A DNA stretch of 64,000 bases from CADEDH01 sp041394285 (GCA_041394285.1 JAWKIL010000009.1:124001-188000), one strand, 5' to 3'; counted from the stretch's first letter, positions 16,482 through 26,801 are shown. Program-made: numbers and translations. Notes: generated by a model from the sequence alone, not told the origin.

Positions 16482-16964
16482 GTGGCCCCCTCCCCTGGCG
16501 GTTCCGCCGCCTCCCGCCTGCGCCGCCACCGGCCGGCCGGTCCGGCCGGCCCCCGCGTCCGGCCGCTGTCCAGCGCCGAGATCGCCTCCTACGACCACCT
16601 GGCCCCCGATCTGGCCGCCCGGGTGCGGGTGGTGCGCCTACCCGTCATCCCCGGGCGCTACGTCGGCATCACCCTGGGCCGGTTCGTGTGCCTCGACCGG
16701 GACCTTCCGCCCAACGGAGCCAGCCACCTCCTGGCCCACGAGCTCACCCACGCCCGGCAGTGGGCGGAGCTGGGGGTGGTGGGGTTCCTGGCCCGCTACC
16801 TGGGCGGGTTCGGGCGGGGTGTGGCCCGTCACCGGCGGTGGCATCCGGCCTACCGGGACATCGCGCTGGAGCAGGAGGCCCGGGCCCAGGCCGACGCCTG
16901 GTGGCAGCGGCGGGGCGGCACCGGCGCCGGCGGCCACCGCGGGCCCCAGCCGCCCGCCCGCTGA
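16482..16964 (+). CDS. DUF4157-like zincin-fold protein
   Basis: A 160-residue protein with a HELTH metal-binding motif (HLLAHELTHARQW), i.e. HExxH, followed by a Glu-rich region (IALEQEARAQADAW) that could supply the third zinc ligand. This matches DUF4157, a domain often attached to extracellular proteins. The GTG at 16482 was chosen because TACGAT (16470-16475) lies 6 nt upstream, the leaderless layout; a GTG at 16425 would add 19 residues. No signal peptide is seen. The substrate is unknown and proteolysis is not proven. Confidence 0.65.
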   Translation: MAPSPGGSAASRLRRHRPAGPAGPRVRPLSSAEIASYDHLAPDLAARVRVVRLPVIPGRYVGITLGRFVCLDRDLPPNGASHLLAHELTHARQWAELGVVGFLARYLGGFGRGVARHRRWHPAYRDIALEQEARAQADAWWQRRGGTGAGGHRGPQPPAR

Positions 16965-17025
16965 CCCGGAACGGGCTGTGAGGGGCGGGCGGCCCCCGGC
17001 CGCTGGCGACCGGTAGGCTCGCCCC

Positions 17026-18438
17026 GTGCGCCGGATGGTCCTCACCCTCGTCATCGCCCTGCTGCTGTGCCTGGCGGCGGCCCCTGGGGCCGGGCCGATG
17101 GCCCTCGCCCCGGCGGCAGCCCAGTCCGCTCCCCCGCCCAGCCAGATCGCCGAGCAGATCGACACCAGCGGCCGGTACCTCCAGTTCGACGCCACTGCGG
17201 CCGAGGACCAGGCCATCGCCGCCGCCAACGAGCGGGGGGTGGCCTTCGTCTGGCTCGACACCGACGACGAAGCCGAGCGGGTGGCGACCGACGTGGGCGA
17301 CGAGCTGTTCACCCGCCCCGCCCGCTACTCCACGGTGCTGGTGCTGACCGGTGCCGGCCTGGGTGCCCGGTCCGACACGGTGGGGTCCAGCGCGATCGAC
17401 GACGCCCTCGACGCCAGCTTCACCAGCTTCCAGAACGGCGCCGTGGCCGACGGGCTCGACGAGTTCGTGGCCAGCCTGGCCGGCGAGCAGAGCCCCCGCA
17501 CCTCGGTCGCTCCGTCGGAGTCCGCCACCGACAGCGGCGGAAGTGGAGGGGGCGGCGGCGGCTCGACCCTGCTGGTCGTGCTGGGCGTCCTCGTGGTGGG
17601 CGGCGGCGGGCTCCTCCTGGCCCGTTCGATGGGCCGCAAGCGCAAGGCCCGCCAGCTGGCGGCGGCCGAGTTGGAGGCCGACCGGGCCGAGATCAAGGAG
17701 CAGCTGCGGGACAACGCCGACCGGGTGCTCCAGCTGGGCGACCGGGTCATCGCCTCCAAGGACGACGACCTGATCACCAGCTACGAGCAGGCCAGCGCCG
17801 CCTACCAGGACGTCAGCCTGGCCATCGACGGGGCCACGACGGCCGAGCAGGTCGACGCCCTCGACGACAAGATCGACCACGCCGAATGGCAGCTCCAGTC
17901 GATCGAGGCCAGGCTCGACGGCCGTCCGGCCCCGCCGCCCCCGGCCCCGGACAGCGAGCACGCCGATGCCGGGTCTCCGCCTCCTCCGGGCGGGCCCAAC
18001 CCGCCCGGCCCCGGCCCCGGCACCCCCGCTCCCCCGTCGTCGTCCGTTACCGGCGACGGCCCGGCGCTGGGCCCCGACGACTCCATCTTCGGCGGTCGGA
18101 GCGGCCCGGCCATCCCGGCGCCGTCCCGACGCCGGGGCGGCGGAGGCCTCGGCGGCCTGGGTGGGGGCCGGGGCGGTCTGGGCGGCGTCCTGGGCAGCAT
18201 CGTGCTCGGCGGGCTGGCCCGGGGCGGTGGGGGCCTCGGTGGGCTGCCCACCTCGCGCCGCAGCCAGCGGCGCCGCACCACGGGCTCCGGCGGATTCGGA
18301 GGATCGACGGCAGGCGGTCTCGGCGGCGGGGTGCTGAGGCCGGGCGGATCGGGGGGCTCGGGACGTTCGGGGGGCGGATCGGGCGGCCGCAGCTTCGGCC
18401 GACGCTCCTCCGGCGGCTCGGGCGGGCGACGGTTCTGA
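17026..18438 (+). CDS. Secreted/membrane protein with TPM-like domain and Gly-rich tail
   Basis: A 470-residue protein with a signal peptide (MRRMVLTLVIALLLCLAAAP), an extracytoplasmic domain of about 120 residues that resembles divergent TPM domains (QIDTSGRYLQFDATAAEDQA, VVLVLTG-like strand), a transmembrane helix (LLVVLGVLVVGGGGLLLA), a charged coiled-coil stretch (ELEADRAEIKEQLRDNADRV) and a long Pro-rich then Gly/Arg/Ser-rich tail. The TPM assignment is an inference from the layout. The GTG start lies 6 nt after TAGGCT (17014-17019). It is followed 70 bp later by a nuclease gene on the same strand. Confidence 0.65.
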   Translation: MRRMVLTLVIALLLCLAAAPGAGPMALAPAAAQSAPPPSQIAEQIDTSGRYLQFDATAAEDQAIAAANERGVAFVWLDTDDEAERVATDVGDELFTRPARYSTVLVLTGAGLGARSDTVGSSAIDDALDASFTSFQNGAVADGLDEFVASLAGEQSPRTSVAPSESATDSGGSGGGGGGSTLLVVLGVLVVGGGGLLLARSMGRKRKARQLAAAELEADRAEIKEQLRDNADRVLQLGDRVIASKDDDLITSYEQASAAYQDVSLAIDGATTAEQVDALDDKIDHAEWQLQSIEARLDGRPAPPPPAPDSEHADAGSPPPPGGPNPPGPGPGTPAPPSSSVTGDGPALGPDDSIFGGRSGPAIPAPSRRRGGGGLGGLGGGRGGLGGVLGSIVLGGLARGGGGLGGLPTSRRSQRRRTTGSGGFGGSTAGGLGGGVLRPGGSGGSGRSGGGSGGRSFGRRSSGGSGGRRF

Positions 18439-18508
18439 GCCGGGCGCGAACCCGCACGTCAGGTCCACCATCCCCGTGACTGTCACACCCTTCGGTCATG
18501 ATCTCGGA

Positions 18509-19348
18509 ATGGCTGAGCTGCCTCCACATCTGTCGCCCTCGTCGGCCAGCCTGTTCGACCAGTGCCCCCGGCGCTGGCGCTTCAAGTACGTCGACCGGCA
18601 GCCCGAGCCGTCGGGCCAGGCCGCCTTGGTGGGATCGTTCGCCCACAGGGTGCTCGAGCTGACCTGCGGGCTGCCGGCCGCCTATCGCACCCTGGACCAG
18701 GCCAAGGCGCTGGCCAAACAGCTGTGGCCCGAGGTCGAGGCCGATCCCGACTACCAGGCCCTGGAGTTGGGCGAGGAGGCCGCCCGGGCCTTCCGGTGGC
18801 AGGGCTGGCTGGCCATCACCGGGCTGTGGGCCCTGGAAGACCCGGCCCAGGTTGATGTGGTGTCCACCGAGCAGAAGGTGAAGGCATCGCTGGCCGGCGT
18901 CCCCTTCGTGGGCGTGATCGACCGGGTGGACCGCCAGGGTGACCATCTGGTGGTCAGCGACTACAAGTCGGGCTCGCTGCCCGGCGCCCGGTACCGCCAG
19001 GGCCGCCTCCAGCAGGTGATGCTGTACGCCGCGGCGCTGGCCGCCACCGGCACCGAGCAGCCTCATCGGGCCCGGCTGCTCTACCTGGGGCAGCGCATCC
19101 TCAACGTGGCCGTCACCGAGCGGCGGATGGAGGAGGCGGCCGGCCAGCTGGCCACCACGTGGAACGCCGTCACCTCGGCCTGCGTGGGGGAGACGTTCGA
19201 CGCCAAGCCCGGTGTGCTGTGCGGCTGGTGCCCCTTCGTCGACCAGTGCCCCGAGGGCCGCCGGGAGCTGGAGCGGCGGGCCGAGGCCGGCACCTTGCCG
19301 GCCCACGCCCCGGCCGCCGCCACCGTTCTGGCCGCCACCGCCGCCTAG
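18509..19348 (+). CDS. RecB-like PD-(D/E)XK nuclease with Fe-S cysteines
   Basis: A 279-residue single-domain nuclease related to the RecB C-terminal and Cas4 modules. The N-terminal HLSPSSASLFDQCPRRWRFK supplies a cysteine; the catalytic core shows GVIDRVDR and VVSDYKSG (D...DYK), and the C-terminus has LCGWCPFVDQCPEG with three more cysteines, giving four ligands for an iron-sulfur cluster. I use the ATG at 18509, 6 nt after CATGAT, rather than the GTG at 18476. No Cas or CRISPR feature is nearby, so a DNA-repair role is more likely than adaptation. Confidence 0.82.
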   Translation: MAELPPHLSPSSASLFDQCPRRWRFKYVDRQPEPSGQAALVGSFAHRVLELTCGLPAAYRTLDQAKALAKQLWPEVEADPDYQALELGEEAARAFRWQGWLAITGLWALEDPAQVDVVSTEQKVKASLAGVPFVGVIDRVDRQGDHLVVSDYKSGSLPGARYRQGRLQQVMLYAAALAATGTEQPHRARLLYLGQRILNVAVTERRMEEAAGQLATTWNAVTSACVGETFDAKPGVLCGWCPFVDQCPEGRRELERRAEAGTLPAHAPAAATVLAATAA

Positions 19349-19385
19349 TCCACCACGCCTAGGCCACCACCTCGGCCGGCCCGGC

Positions 19386-20132
19386 CTACAACAGTGAGGC
19401 GAACAGCGCTTCGCCGTCGACGGGGTGCCCCTTCTGGGTGAACCACTGGGCCACGTTGGTGACGTCGCGGTGCAAGAAGTTGAGGCCCTGGGGGTTGGCC
19501 GCCAGGTCGAGGGCCTGGGGGAAGTCGATGAACCACAGCTCCCCCTCCCACCACAGCAGGTTGTAGGCGGAGAGGTCGCCGTGGACCCAGCCCTCCCCCA
19601 CCATCAGGGCCAAGCCGGCCTCCAGCTGGCGGGCGGCCTCGGCCAGCTCGTCGGGGCCGAGGTGGGCCCGGGCCAGTTGAGGGGCCGCCCCGTCGGGGCC
19701 GCCCACGTACTCCAGCACGAAGGTGTCCTCGGCGTAGGAGACGGGATAGGGCACGCGGAGACCGGCCTCCCATAGTGCGGTCATCACCCGGTGCTCGTGA
19801 CCTGTCCAGCGGTCCTGCATGAGCCGCCGGCCGTAGCCCGACATCCGCTCCACCGCCCGCCGGTCCCGGCTCTTGCGGAACTGGCGGCCCTCCCGGTACT
19901 GCACGTCGTGGCGGAAGGCGGAGGCCCGCTCGATGCCGAGCGCCTCCAACTCGCCCTTGGCCGACACGGTTCGGGGCACGTAGCGCTTCTGGACGAGCAG
20001 GCAGGTGCTGCCGTCGGCGCCGGTGCGACGGATGAGGTCGATCTGGGCCTCCTTGCCCGGGCGGAGAAGGCCCAGGGGCTCGTCGAGAAACGGTTCGGGG
20101 ACCAGCCAGGCCGGCTGGTTGACGGTTGACAT
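19386..20132 (-). CDS. RIO1-family atypical serine/threonine kinase
   Basis: A 248-residue RIO-like kinase. The catalytic loop is VHGDLSAYNLLWW and the metal-binding motif FIDFPQALD, both diagnostic for RIO1-type proteins. An N-terminal ATP-binding lobe includes GHEHRVMTALWEAGLRVPYP and VLEYVGG, and a KSRDRRAVERMSGYGRRL segment. In archaea and eukaryotes RIO kinases act in ribosome maturation; the bacterial substrate is not established. The start ATG at 20132 is preceded by a weak purine stretch. A short frame with a much stronger ribosome-binding site lies upstream (20328). Confidence 0.82.
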   Translation of the reverse strand: MSTVNQPAWLVPEPFLDEPLGLLRPGKEAQIDLIRRTGADGSTCLLVQKRYVPRTVSAKGELEALGIERASAFRHDVQYREGRQFRKSRDRRAVERMSGYGRRLMQDRWTGHEHRVMTALWEAGLRVPYPVSYAEDTFVLEYVGGPDGAAPQLARAHLGPDELAEAARQLEAGLALMVGEGWVHGDLSAYNLLWWEGELWFIDFPQALDLAANPQGLNFLHRDVTNVAQWFTQKGHPVDGEALFASLL

Positions 20133-20452
20133 GACGGGGTGACTCCGGCGTTCGCAGTGGCAACAGGAGCGGCCCGGGGGCCGCGGACCCGGTCGCTCGC
20201 CGGCTGCAGAGCGGTGCTCGTCGCTACGACCAGGGGCGGGAGGCCCGAGGGAGCGGTACACCGCGAACCGGCGGTCAGGCCCCTTCGGAGGCGCGACCGG
20301 AGGTGGCGTCGACGACAGCTGCAGCCATGGAACGCACACCTCCTCTCCCCGGTCCGGGGCTCGATCGGCTCACCGTAGGCGCTGCCGCCCGCCCTGTCGC
20401 CCGAATTTCGGCATCTGATGCCCCACACCGCCGCCGGTGGCGGCCGGGAGCA
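20133..20452. other. Gene-poor gap between RIO kinase and addA
   Basis: A 320-bp stretch without a protein of normal length. It contains a short minus-strand frame with a consensus Shine-Dalgarno sequence (20275-20328) and an inverted repeat at 20413-20458. I see no RNA gene or riboswitch that I can support. Confidence 0.5.
20275..20328 (-). CDS. Possible 17-residue leader peptide upstream of RIO kinase
   Basis: ATG at 20328 opens a 17-codon frame, MAAAVVDATSGRASEGA, ending in TGA. AGGAGGT, a perfect anti-16S match, sits 9 nt upstream (20344-20338). The signal is stronger than that of the downstream kinase. It could be a leader peptide, a small protein or chance. Confidence 0.3.
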   Translation of the reverse strand: MAAAVVDATSGRASEGA

Positions 20453-20458
20453 TCAGAT
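20413..20458. terminator. Inverted repeat at the addA stop codon
   Basis: ATCTGATGC (20413-20421) and GCATCAGAT (20450-20458) are perfect 9-bp arms around a GC-rich 28-nt loop that itself contains CCGCCGCCGGTGGCGG. The right arm covers the addA TGA. A half-site GCATCAGATC also occurs at positions 22-31 of this window. Confidence 0.5.
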
Positions 20459-23400
20459 CGGGGGTTGACGGAGAAGCCCGGCCACCGTGGCGACAGCGGC
20501 CGGGAGGTCGTCCACCTCACGTTCCACCGCCCCGCCGTCGGCGCGCAGGAACAGGAACCGGCAGGCGGCCACCGGGCGGCCGGTCACCTCCTGCAGGGCC
20601 AGGGCGTAGGCCGCGCCCTGCCAGCGGTGGTGGGCCATCCGCCGCTCCACCTCGGCCTCCGGCACCCGGTCTGTCTTGTAGTCGACCACCACCAGTGCGC
20701 CGTCGTCGGTCTCGTAGCACAGGTCGATGAAGCCTTCGAGCAGGGCGTCGCCCACCGGGGCGGCCACATACAGCTCCCGCCACACCCGTCGGGCGGCCGC
20801 TGCGGCCACGATGGCCGGGGCCGACAAGGCCGAGGCGGCCAGGGTGGCCACCTCCCGGGCGTCGTCGGGAACGCCGGCCTGGGCCGCGGCCCGGCCGCCA
20901 GCGGCACCAGGTCGGCCGGGGTGGCGGTCAGCGCCGCCTCCTCCAGCGTGGCGTGCACGGCGGAGCCGATGGCGGTGGACGCCCGGCGTCCGGCCGGCGG
21001 GCCGACGTCGTCGCCGCTCTCGGCCAGCTCGTCGGCCGCGGCCGGCGGGCCGCCGTCGGCGATCTCATACCCCGGGCCGTCACCGGTGACGGCCGGGGGT
21101 GCGACATGGGGGGCGAGCGTCTCGGCCACCCGGGTGGCCGACCAGGTGGCGGCCCGGCGGTTGCCGTCGAGCAGCCGGTCCTGCTCCTCGGCCCAGATCC
21201 GGCGCGTCTCGCTCCACGACCCGGCCGACAAGCGGAGCTGGGTGGGAGGCTCCACCCGGTATCGCTCGTCGCCCCGGCGCTCGAAGGGCCGCCACAGCTC
21301 CTCGCACCCCTGGAGCGCGGCCCACGTGCGCTGGCCGCTGCTCTGGAGCCCCTCCCGATGGTGGGCCGACAGCACCAGCAGGTCCCGGGCCCGGGTGGCG
21401 GCCACGTAGTGGAGCCGCACCCGCTCATGGCGATCGAGCACCTCCTCCACCGAAGCGTGCACGTCGAACCCGGCCGTCGTCCGGTCCTTGCCCACCTTCA
21501 CCTCCGGCGGCCGCCCCGGCGGGAACAGCACCTGGGGCCCGGCCCCCCGGTTGGCGTCGCGGGTGGGAGCCCCGGCCACCACCACCATCGGGAACTCGAG
21601 ACCCTTGGAGCCGTGGATGGTAAGCACCCGCACGGCGTCGTCGTCGGGTTCGGCCGGGATGGGCTCGGTGACCCGGGCCAGGTCGCTGGACTGGACCTCG
21701 ACCCAGGCCACGAAGTCCAGCAGGTCGCCGCCCCGGGTGGCGGTGAACTCCCGGGCCTGCTCGGCCAGGAAGCGATAGCGGCGCCAGCGGTCCCGGGGGC
21801 GGGGTTCGGCCAGGGCCGCCTCCCGCAGCCGCCGCTCCCGCACGATCCGCTCGATCACAGCCGACGGTTCCATCCACCACCGGTCGAGGTGCCAGCGGGC
21901 CAGCTCGGCCAGGGCCGCCGCCACCGGATGATCCGCCGGCGCACCCGGGGGTGGCGGCTGCAGGTAATCGAACGAGGCGCCGGCCAGATGCCACGACAGC
22001 AACTCGTCGTCGCCCAGGGCGAACAGGCCCGACCGGAGGGCGGCCACCACGTCGATGGCGCTGCCCGGGTCCACCACGGCCCGCACCCCGGCCAGGACGT
22101 CGCGCACCTCCTGGGTGGCGTAGACCAGCGAGCTGGTCTCGGGCCGGAACGGGATGTTGGCCGCCCCGAAGGCCGCCTCCAACGCCGGCAGCGACAGGCG
22201 GGAGGGGATGAGCACGGCGATGTCCTGCAGGCGCACCGGCCGCCACTGGCCTTCACGCTCGCACCGCCACCCCTCGTCCATGGCCCGGCAGATCACGGCG
22301 GCCACGTCGGCCGCTTCCAGCTCCCGGATCTCGCCCACCGGCACCGTGCGGGGGTGGGGGCCGCCGACCACCAGCACCGGCGGCCCGGCGGCGTCGGCGT
22401 CGGGACTGCGGACCGCTCCCAGAGGGGTGTAGCGGGGCTGGGCTCCCGGCTCGCCCTCACCGATGAGCTGCCCGAACAGGGCATTGACCAGGTCCACCAC
22501 CCCGGGCACGGACCGGAAGTTGGTGGTGAGCCGCAACGGCTCGCTCACCAGGGCCGCCTCGGCCTCGGCGTAGACGGCCATGTCGGCCCGGCGGAACCGG
22601 TAGATCGACTGCTTGGGGTCGCCCACCACCACCAGGCGTCCGGGGCTGAGGGTGGCGGCCAGCTCGGGCCAGGCCTTCGTGCCCACCAGGCCGTCGGCTC
22701 CGATGAGCACGGCCAGCTCGATCTGGATGGGGTCGGTGTCCTGGAACTCGTCGAGCAGGATCCGGCTGTAGCGCTGGTGGAGATCCTCCCGCACCAGGGC
22801 GTTGCGCCGCAGGAGCTGGCGGGCCAGCACCAGCAGGTCGTGGAAGGCCAGCTCACCCCGCTGCTGGCGGTCCTCCACCCGACCCCGCACGAAGCCGGCC
22901 ACCCGCACCACCAGCTCGCCGATCACCTCGTGGCGCCAGCGGGCCACGTCGTCCGCCACCGACTCCTGGGTGTCGGCCACCCGGCGGCGCACCTCGTCGA
23001 CGTCGAGCCGCACCCAGCTCGCCTTGCGCCCGACGTTGCGGCGGGGCCACCGGACCTGGTCGAGCCATCGGAGCTGGGTGATGGCGTCGCGGCCCAGGGC
23101 GATGGCGGCCTCGTCGGCCAGGGCCGTGAGCTCGGCCGCCAGGTGATCGGTGCCGTCGAGGCAGTGCTCGACCAGCGACCCCAGGGCCACGATCCGCTCC
23201 ACCACCGGCGCCGGCTCCAGCGGCGACAGGCCGGGGGCGGGAGCCAGGTTGTCGAGCAGGTCCCAGTTGTCGTCGAACCGGCGGGCCACGTCGGCGAAGT
23301 GGCGCAACTCCACCCCGAGGGCGGCCGCCCGCTCCAACAGGTCGAGGAGGTCGAGGTCGTCGCCCAGCTGGGCGGCGAAGGTCCGCCAGGCGTCCTGGAA

Positions 23401-23820
23401 CTCGAGGAGCGAACCGATCTCGTCGGCCACGGCGAACCCCGGGGGCAGGCCGGCCTCCACCGGATGGTCGGCCAGGATGCGCAGGGCGAAGCCGTGCAGG
23501 GTGGTGAAGGCGGCGCTCTCCACCTGGCCGGCGGCGTTGAGCAGCTGGCGGTCGTTGCGGTCCGCCCCCTGACGTTCGAGCTCGTCCCGCACCCGGGTGC
23601 GCAGCTCCCGGGCCGCCGCCTCGGTGAAAGTGATGGCGGCGATCCGGCCCACCGGGGCGCCGTTGGCCACCAGGTTCACGATCCGCTCCACCAGGGAGCT
23701 GGTCTTACCGCTGCCGGCGCCGGCCTCCACGAACAGGGTGTCGCTGAGCGACGCCCGCACCCGGCGCCGGGCTTCGGCGTCTTCCAGGGGCACGGGCCCC
23801 CGCTCCGAGGTGAGGGTCAC
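20453..23820 (-). CDS. addA: AddA-type helicase-nuclease subunit, frameshifted
   Basis: This is the motor and nuclease subunit of an AddAB/AdnAB-type enzyme that resects DNA double-strand ends. The N-terminus has VEAGAGSGKTSSLVERI (Walker A), followed by ITFTEAAARELRTRV, RILLDEFQDTDPIQ (Walker B), VVVGDPKQSIYRFRRAD and LTIHGSKGLEFP. The C-terminal nuclease core is LLEGFIDLCYETDD and VVVDYKTDR. The frame is broken near 20880-20900: the N-terminal frame runs into low-complexity Pro/Arg after TPADLVPLAAG, while AAAQAGVPDDAREVATLAAS in another frame restores the family sequence. One missing base in a G/C run explains it. The total would be about 1122 residues. GTG at 23820 overlaps the addB stop as GTGA. 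Confidence 0.85.
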
Positions 23821-26801
23821 TGCCGGTCGTCCTTCGGTCGCAGCAGGATCTCGACCGGGGCCAGCGCCGGGTCGGGGCGCACGCTGTCCCATTCCCGTTG
23901 ACGGTCGGTGGGACACACCCGGTCGAAGTCGCAGTAGCGGCAGTTCTCGTAGCTCACCCTCGGCCAGCCGATGGCGTCGCCGGGAACGCCGGGAAACAGG
24001 CCGCCGGAGATCCCGTCGAGGGCGGCGCCGACCATGGTGAGCAGCTCGGTCTCCAGCTCGTCCTCCAGCTCGATGGGCCGGAGATCGGCCTTGGACGTGA
24101 GCCAGTAGAGCGCGGTGCGGGGCCCCGCATAGCCGAGCTTCTCGGCCACCACCCGGGCGTAGAGCGGGAGCTGGAGGCGCCGGCCGCCCTTGAGCGGATC
24201 GTCCTTGATGCCGTCGAACGCCCGGCCCGAACCCCCCTTGTAGTCGATCACGAGCAGACCGCCGTCCTCGGTGGCGTCGACCCGGTCCACCCGGCCCCGC
24301 AGGCGCAGGGTGCGGCCGTCGGGCAGGGTGAGCACGGTGAGGTCGTCGTCGAAGCCGAACGCCAGCTCCACGTGGGACGGGGTGGACCGGCGGGCCGCCC
24401 GCATGGCGTCGTCGGTGGCCAGGAACTGCTCCATCTCCACCCGCAGCCGGCGTTCCAGGATGATCGTGCTCACTCGGCCCCCGGTGAGGCCCCGGCCCTG
24501 GGCTCCGGCCAGCTCCTCCACCAGCACCGCCAGCAGATGGGCCCGCCGGTCGGCCGACCACGGCTCGCCCGGCGCCGGCACCTCCCCCGACAGGATCGAC
24601 TCGGCGATGAAGCGCTCCAGCACGGCGTGGGTGAGGTTCCCCCGGTCCAGCGGCGTGATCTCGTCGATCCGTTCGGGGCGCTCGTCGTCGGACAACCGCA
24701 GCACCCGCTCGAACAGGTACCGGCGGGGGCACCCGGCGTAGGTTTCGAGGGCGGTGGCCGACAACAGCCATTCCGTGGCGTCGATCACGCCGGCCGGCAC
24801 CCGGCCCACGTGGGGATTGAGGTCTCCCCGGCGCCGGTTCAGGTTCCGGGTGAGGTTGCGGGACAGCACCGGATCGAGGTGGGCCAGCTCGTGGGTGTTG
24901 ACCGGGTCGCCCCCGTCGACGTGGGTGATGAGATCCCGCAGGCCGGCGTCGGCCACCGACGCCGGGCGCCCATGGTCGGCCAGGCCCCGCCGGTGCGACT
25001 CGAGCACGGTGCGGCTGGCCACCAGCGGGTTCAGGACCCGGGGCCAGGACCGCGAGCGGATGCTGCGCATGTCGCCCCGGGCCGTCAGCAGGAGCGGGGC
25101 CTGGCGGGTGCCGGCCAGCACGGCGGCCACGGCCCGGACGTCGAGCTCGCCCACCGCCTCGGTGGGGGCCAACAGGCCCCGGGCCTCGGCCCGCAGGCGA
25201 TCAGGCAGGAGCGAGTCTTCCCGAGGGGTGCGGGGGAACGACCCCTCGACCAGGCCGACCACGGCCACCCGTTCGAACGCCAGCCCGGCGGCCGAGCTCA
25301 CGGGGGCCACCAGCACGCCCGTGCCGAGGGGCCGGCCCTGCATCCGGCGCTGCTCCAGCTGGGCCGACACCATGGAGGCGAAGCCGGCCAGGCCGGGGCG
25401 GGGCTGCAACGGCTCCAGGCGGGCCAGCTGGGCCAGAAGGTCCACCACGGCGGCCCGGGCCGTGCGCTCCTCGGCCGGCCAGGCACCGGCCTGGTCCGCC
25501 GGCAGGTAGCGGTCGAGCAGGGCCCGGGCCCATGCCCCCCACTGCTCCCACGTGACCGCCTCGGGATGGGGCCACAACCGCTCGCTCAGCTCGGCCACGA
25601 AGGCGGCCAGGCCGCGCACCAGCCCGGCCTCGGGCTCGGCGGTGTGGACCGCCATGTCCTCCAGCCGGGGCAGCCAGTGGGCGTGTTCCACGATCCCGGC
25701 CCGGCGCGACAGCCGGTCCCAGGCCGGCGCCGGCACCGGCGCCCCCTCGGCCGTGGTGACAGGACCGGTGGCCAGGAAGGCGACCACGGCGGTCCGGTCG
25801 AGACCGTCGGCGGCCAGGGCCAGCAGGCGGCCCAGGAGGCGGCCGGCCAACGACGACGACAGCGGCCGGTGCCCCGGGCCGCACCACGGCAGGCCGGCCC
25901 CCTCCAGATGCTCGTGGAGGAGGCTGGCGTAGGGGTCGGTGGCGGTGTAGAGCACGGCCATGGCGGCGAGGGGCGCACCGAGGGCGGCGTGGGCCACCAG
26001 ATCACGGACCGCCGCCCGTACCTCGTCCTCCGGATCGGCCACCTCGAGCACCACCGCCTGGCCGGCGCCTCCGGCCGCCACGCCTTCGATCTGGATGCCC
26101 CAGGCGGCCAGCCGGTCGAGGTGGCGCCGGTCTACCCCGGGCTCGCCGGTGACGCCCACCACCACCGTGCAGTCGGCCCGACGGGCCAGGGCCGCCACCA
26201 GGCGCCCCTCGAAGGGGCGGGCCGGCTCGGGCAGGTGGAGCACGATCGGGCCTCGGGCGAACGGCGGCAGCGCCTCCAGCTCGGCCAGAGCCCGGTGGAG
26301 GAGCCGCTGGCGGGTCTCGGCCCGGCCGGTGCGTCCGTTCGCCCCCCGGATGACCCGAATGGCGTCGTTGGCCAGGCCGGAGCCGGCGAGCTGCATCCGC
26401 TCCAGCACGTCGTCGTCGAGGCCGTCGAGCTGGCGGTGGAGGGCGACGAGCCGCTCCTCGGTGGTTCGGTGGTCGGCCACCCGCCCGAACAGGCCGGGCT
26501 GGGCCGCCAGCTCGCCCCGGATGGCGGCCTGGATCTCCACCGGGTCGCCGACATGGCGGCCGTCGGCGATCAGGCCGGGCCCGGCCAGATCGTCGGCCAG
26601 CTGGTCGAGCGTCACCACGGCGACGTTGGCCACCCCACCGGCCCGGCGGCCCAGCGCCCGCCGCACCCCCACCGACACCAGCGGCCCGGAGCACACCACC
26701 AGGGCCGGGGCCAGCGGGTCCGCCCCCCGGCGATCGACCAGGATCCGGCCCAGCGTCTCGACCGCGGCCGAGCCGAACCCCGTGGTGGTGACGGTAGCCA
26801 T
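23817..26801 (-). CDS. addB: AddB-type helicase-nuclease subunit
   Basis: A 994-residue partner subunit. It has no Walker A motif at its N-terminus (ALVVCSGPLVSVGVRRALGR), as in AddB, where the helicase module is inactive and scans DNA. The C-terminus holds a RecB-like nuclease: GRVDRVDATEDG and LLVIDYKGG. Four cysteines for an iron-sulfur cluster are in TYAGCPRRYLFERV and NCRYCDFDRVCP. It precedes addA with a 4-bp overlap. TAGCCT lies 9 nt before the ATG at 26801. In mycobacteria the corresponding pair is AdnAB; the absence of a P-loop here fits AddB better, but I have not compared sequences. Confidence 0.85.
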   Translation of the reverse strand: MATVTTTGFGSAAVETLGRILVDRRGADPLAPALVVCSGPLVSVGVRRALGRRAGGVANVAVVTLDQLADDLAGPGLIADGRHVGDPVEIQAAIRGELAAQPGLFGRVADHRTTEERLVALHRQLDGLDDDVLERMQLAGSGLANDAIRVIRGANGRTGRAETRQRLLHRALAELEALPPFARGPIVLHLPEPARPFEGRLVAALARRADCTVVVGVTGEPGVDRRHLDRLAAWGIQIEGVAAGGAGQAVVLEVADPEDEVRAAVRDLVAHAALGAPLAAMAVLYTATDPYASLLHEHLEGAGLPWCGPGHRPLSSSLAGRLLGRLLALAADGLDRTAVVAFLATGPVTTAEGAPVPAPAWDRLSRRAGIVEHAHWLPRLEDMAVHTAEPEAGLVRGLAAFVAELSERLWPHPEAVTWEQWGAWARALLDRYLPADQAGAWPAEERTARAAVVDLLAQLARLEPLQPRPGLAGFASMVSAQLEQRRMQGRPLGTGVLVAPVSSAAGLAFERVAVVGLVEGSFPRTPREDSLLPDRLRAEARGLLAPTEAVGELDVRAVAAVLAGTRQAPLLLTARGDMRSIRSRSWPRVLNPLVASRTVLESHRRGLADHGRPASVADAGLRDLITHVDGGDPVNTHELAHLDPVLSRNLTRNLNRRRGDLNPHVGRVPAGVIDATEWLLSATALETYAGCPRRYLFERVLRLSDDERPERIDEITPLDRGNLTHAVLERFIAESILSGEVPAPGEPWSADRRAHLLAVLVEELAGAQGRGLTGGRVSTIILERRLRVEMEQFLATDDAMRAARRSTPSHVELAFGFDDDLTVLTLPDGRTLRLRGRVDRVDATEDGGLLVIDYKGGSGRAFDGIKDDPLKGGRRLQLPLYARVVAEKLGYAGPRTALYWLTSKADLRPIELEDELETELLTMVGAALDGISGGLFPGVPGDAIGWPRVSYENCRYCDFDRVCPTDRQREWDSVRPDPALAPVEILLRPKDDRQ

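Noticed and set aside
18509..19348. Cas4-like nuclease as a sign of a CRISPR system
   Set aside because: No repeat array and no other cas gene in the window; single RecB-like nucleases are common in actinomycetes.
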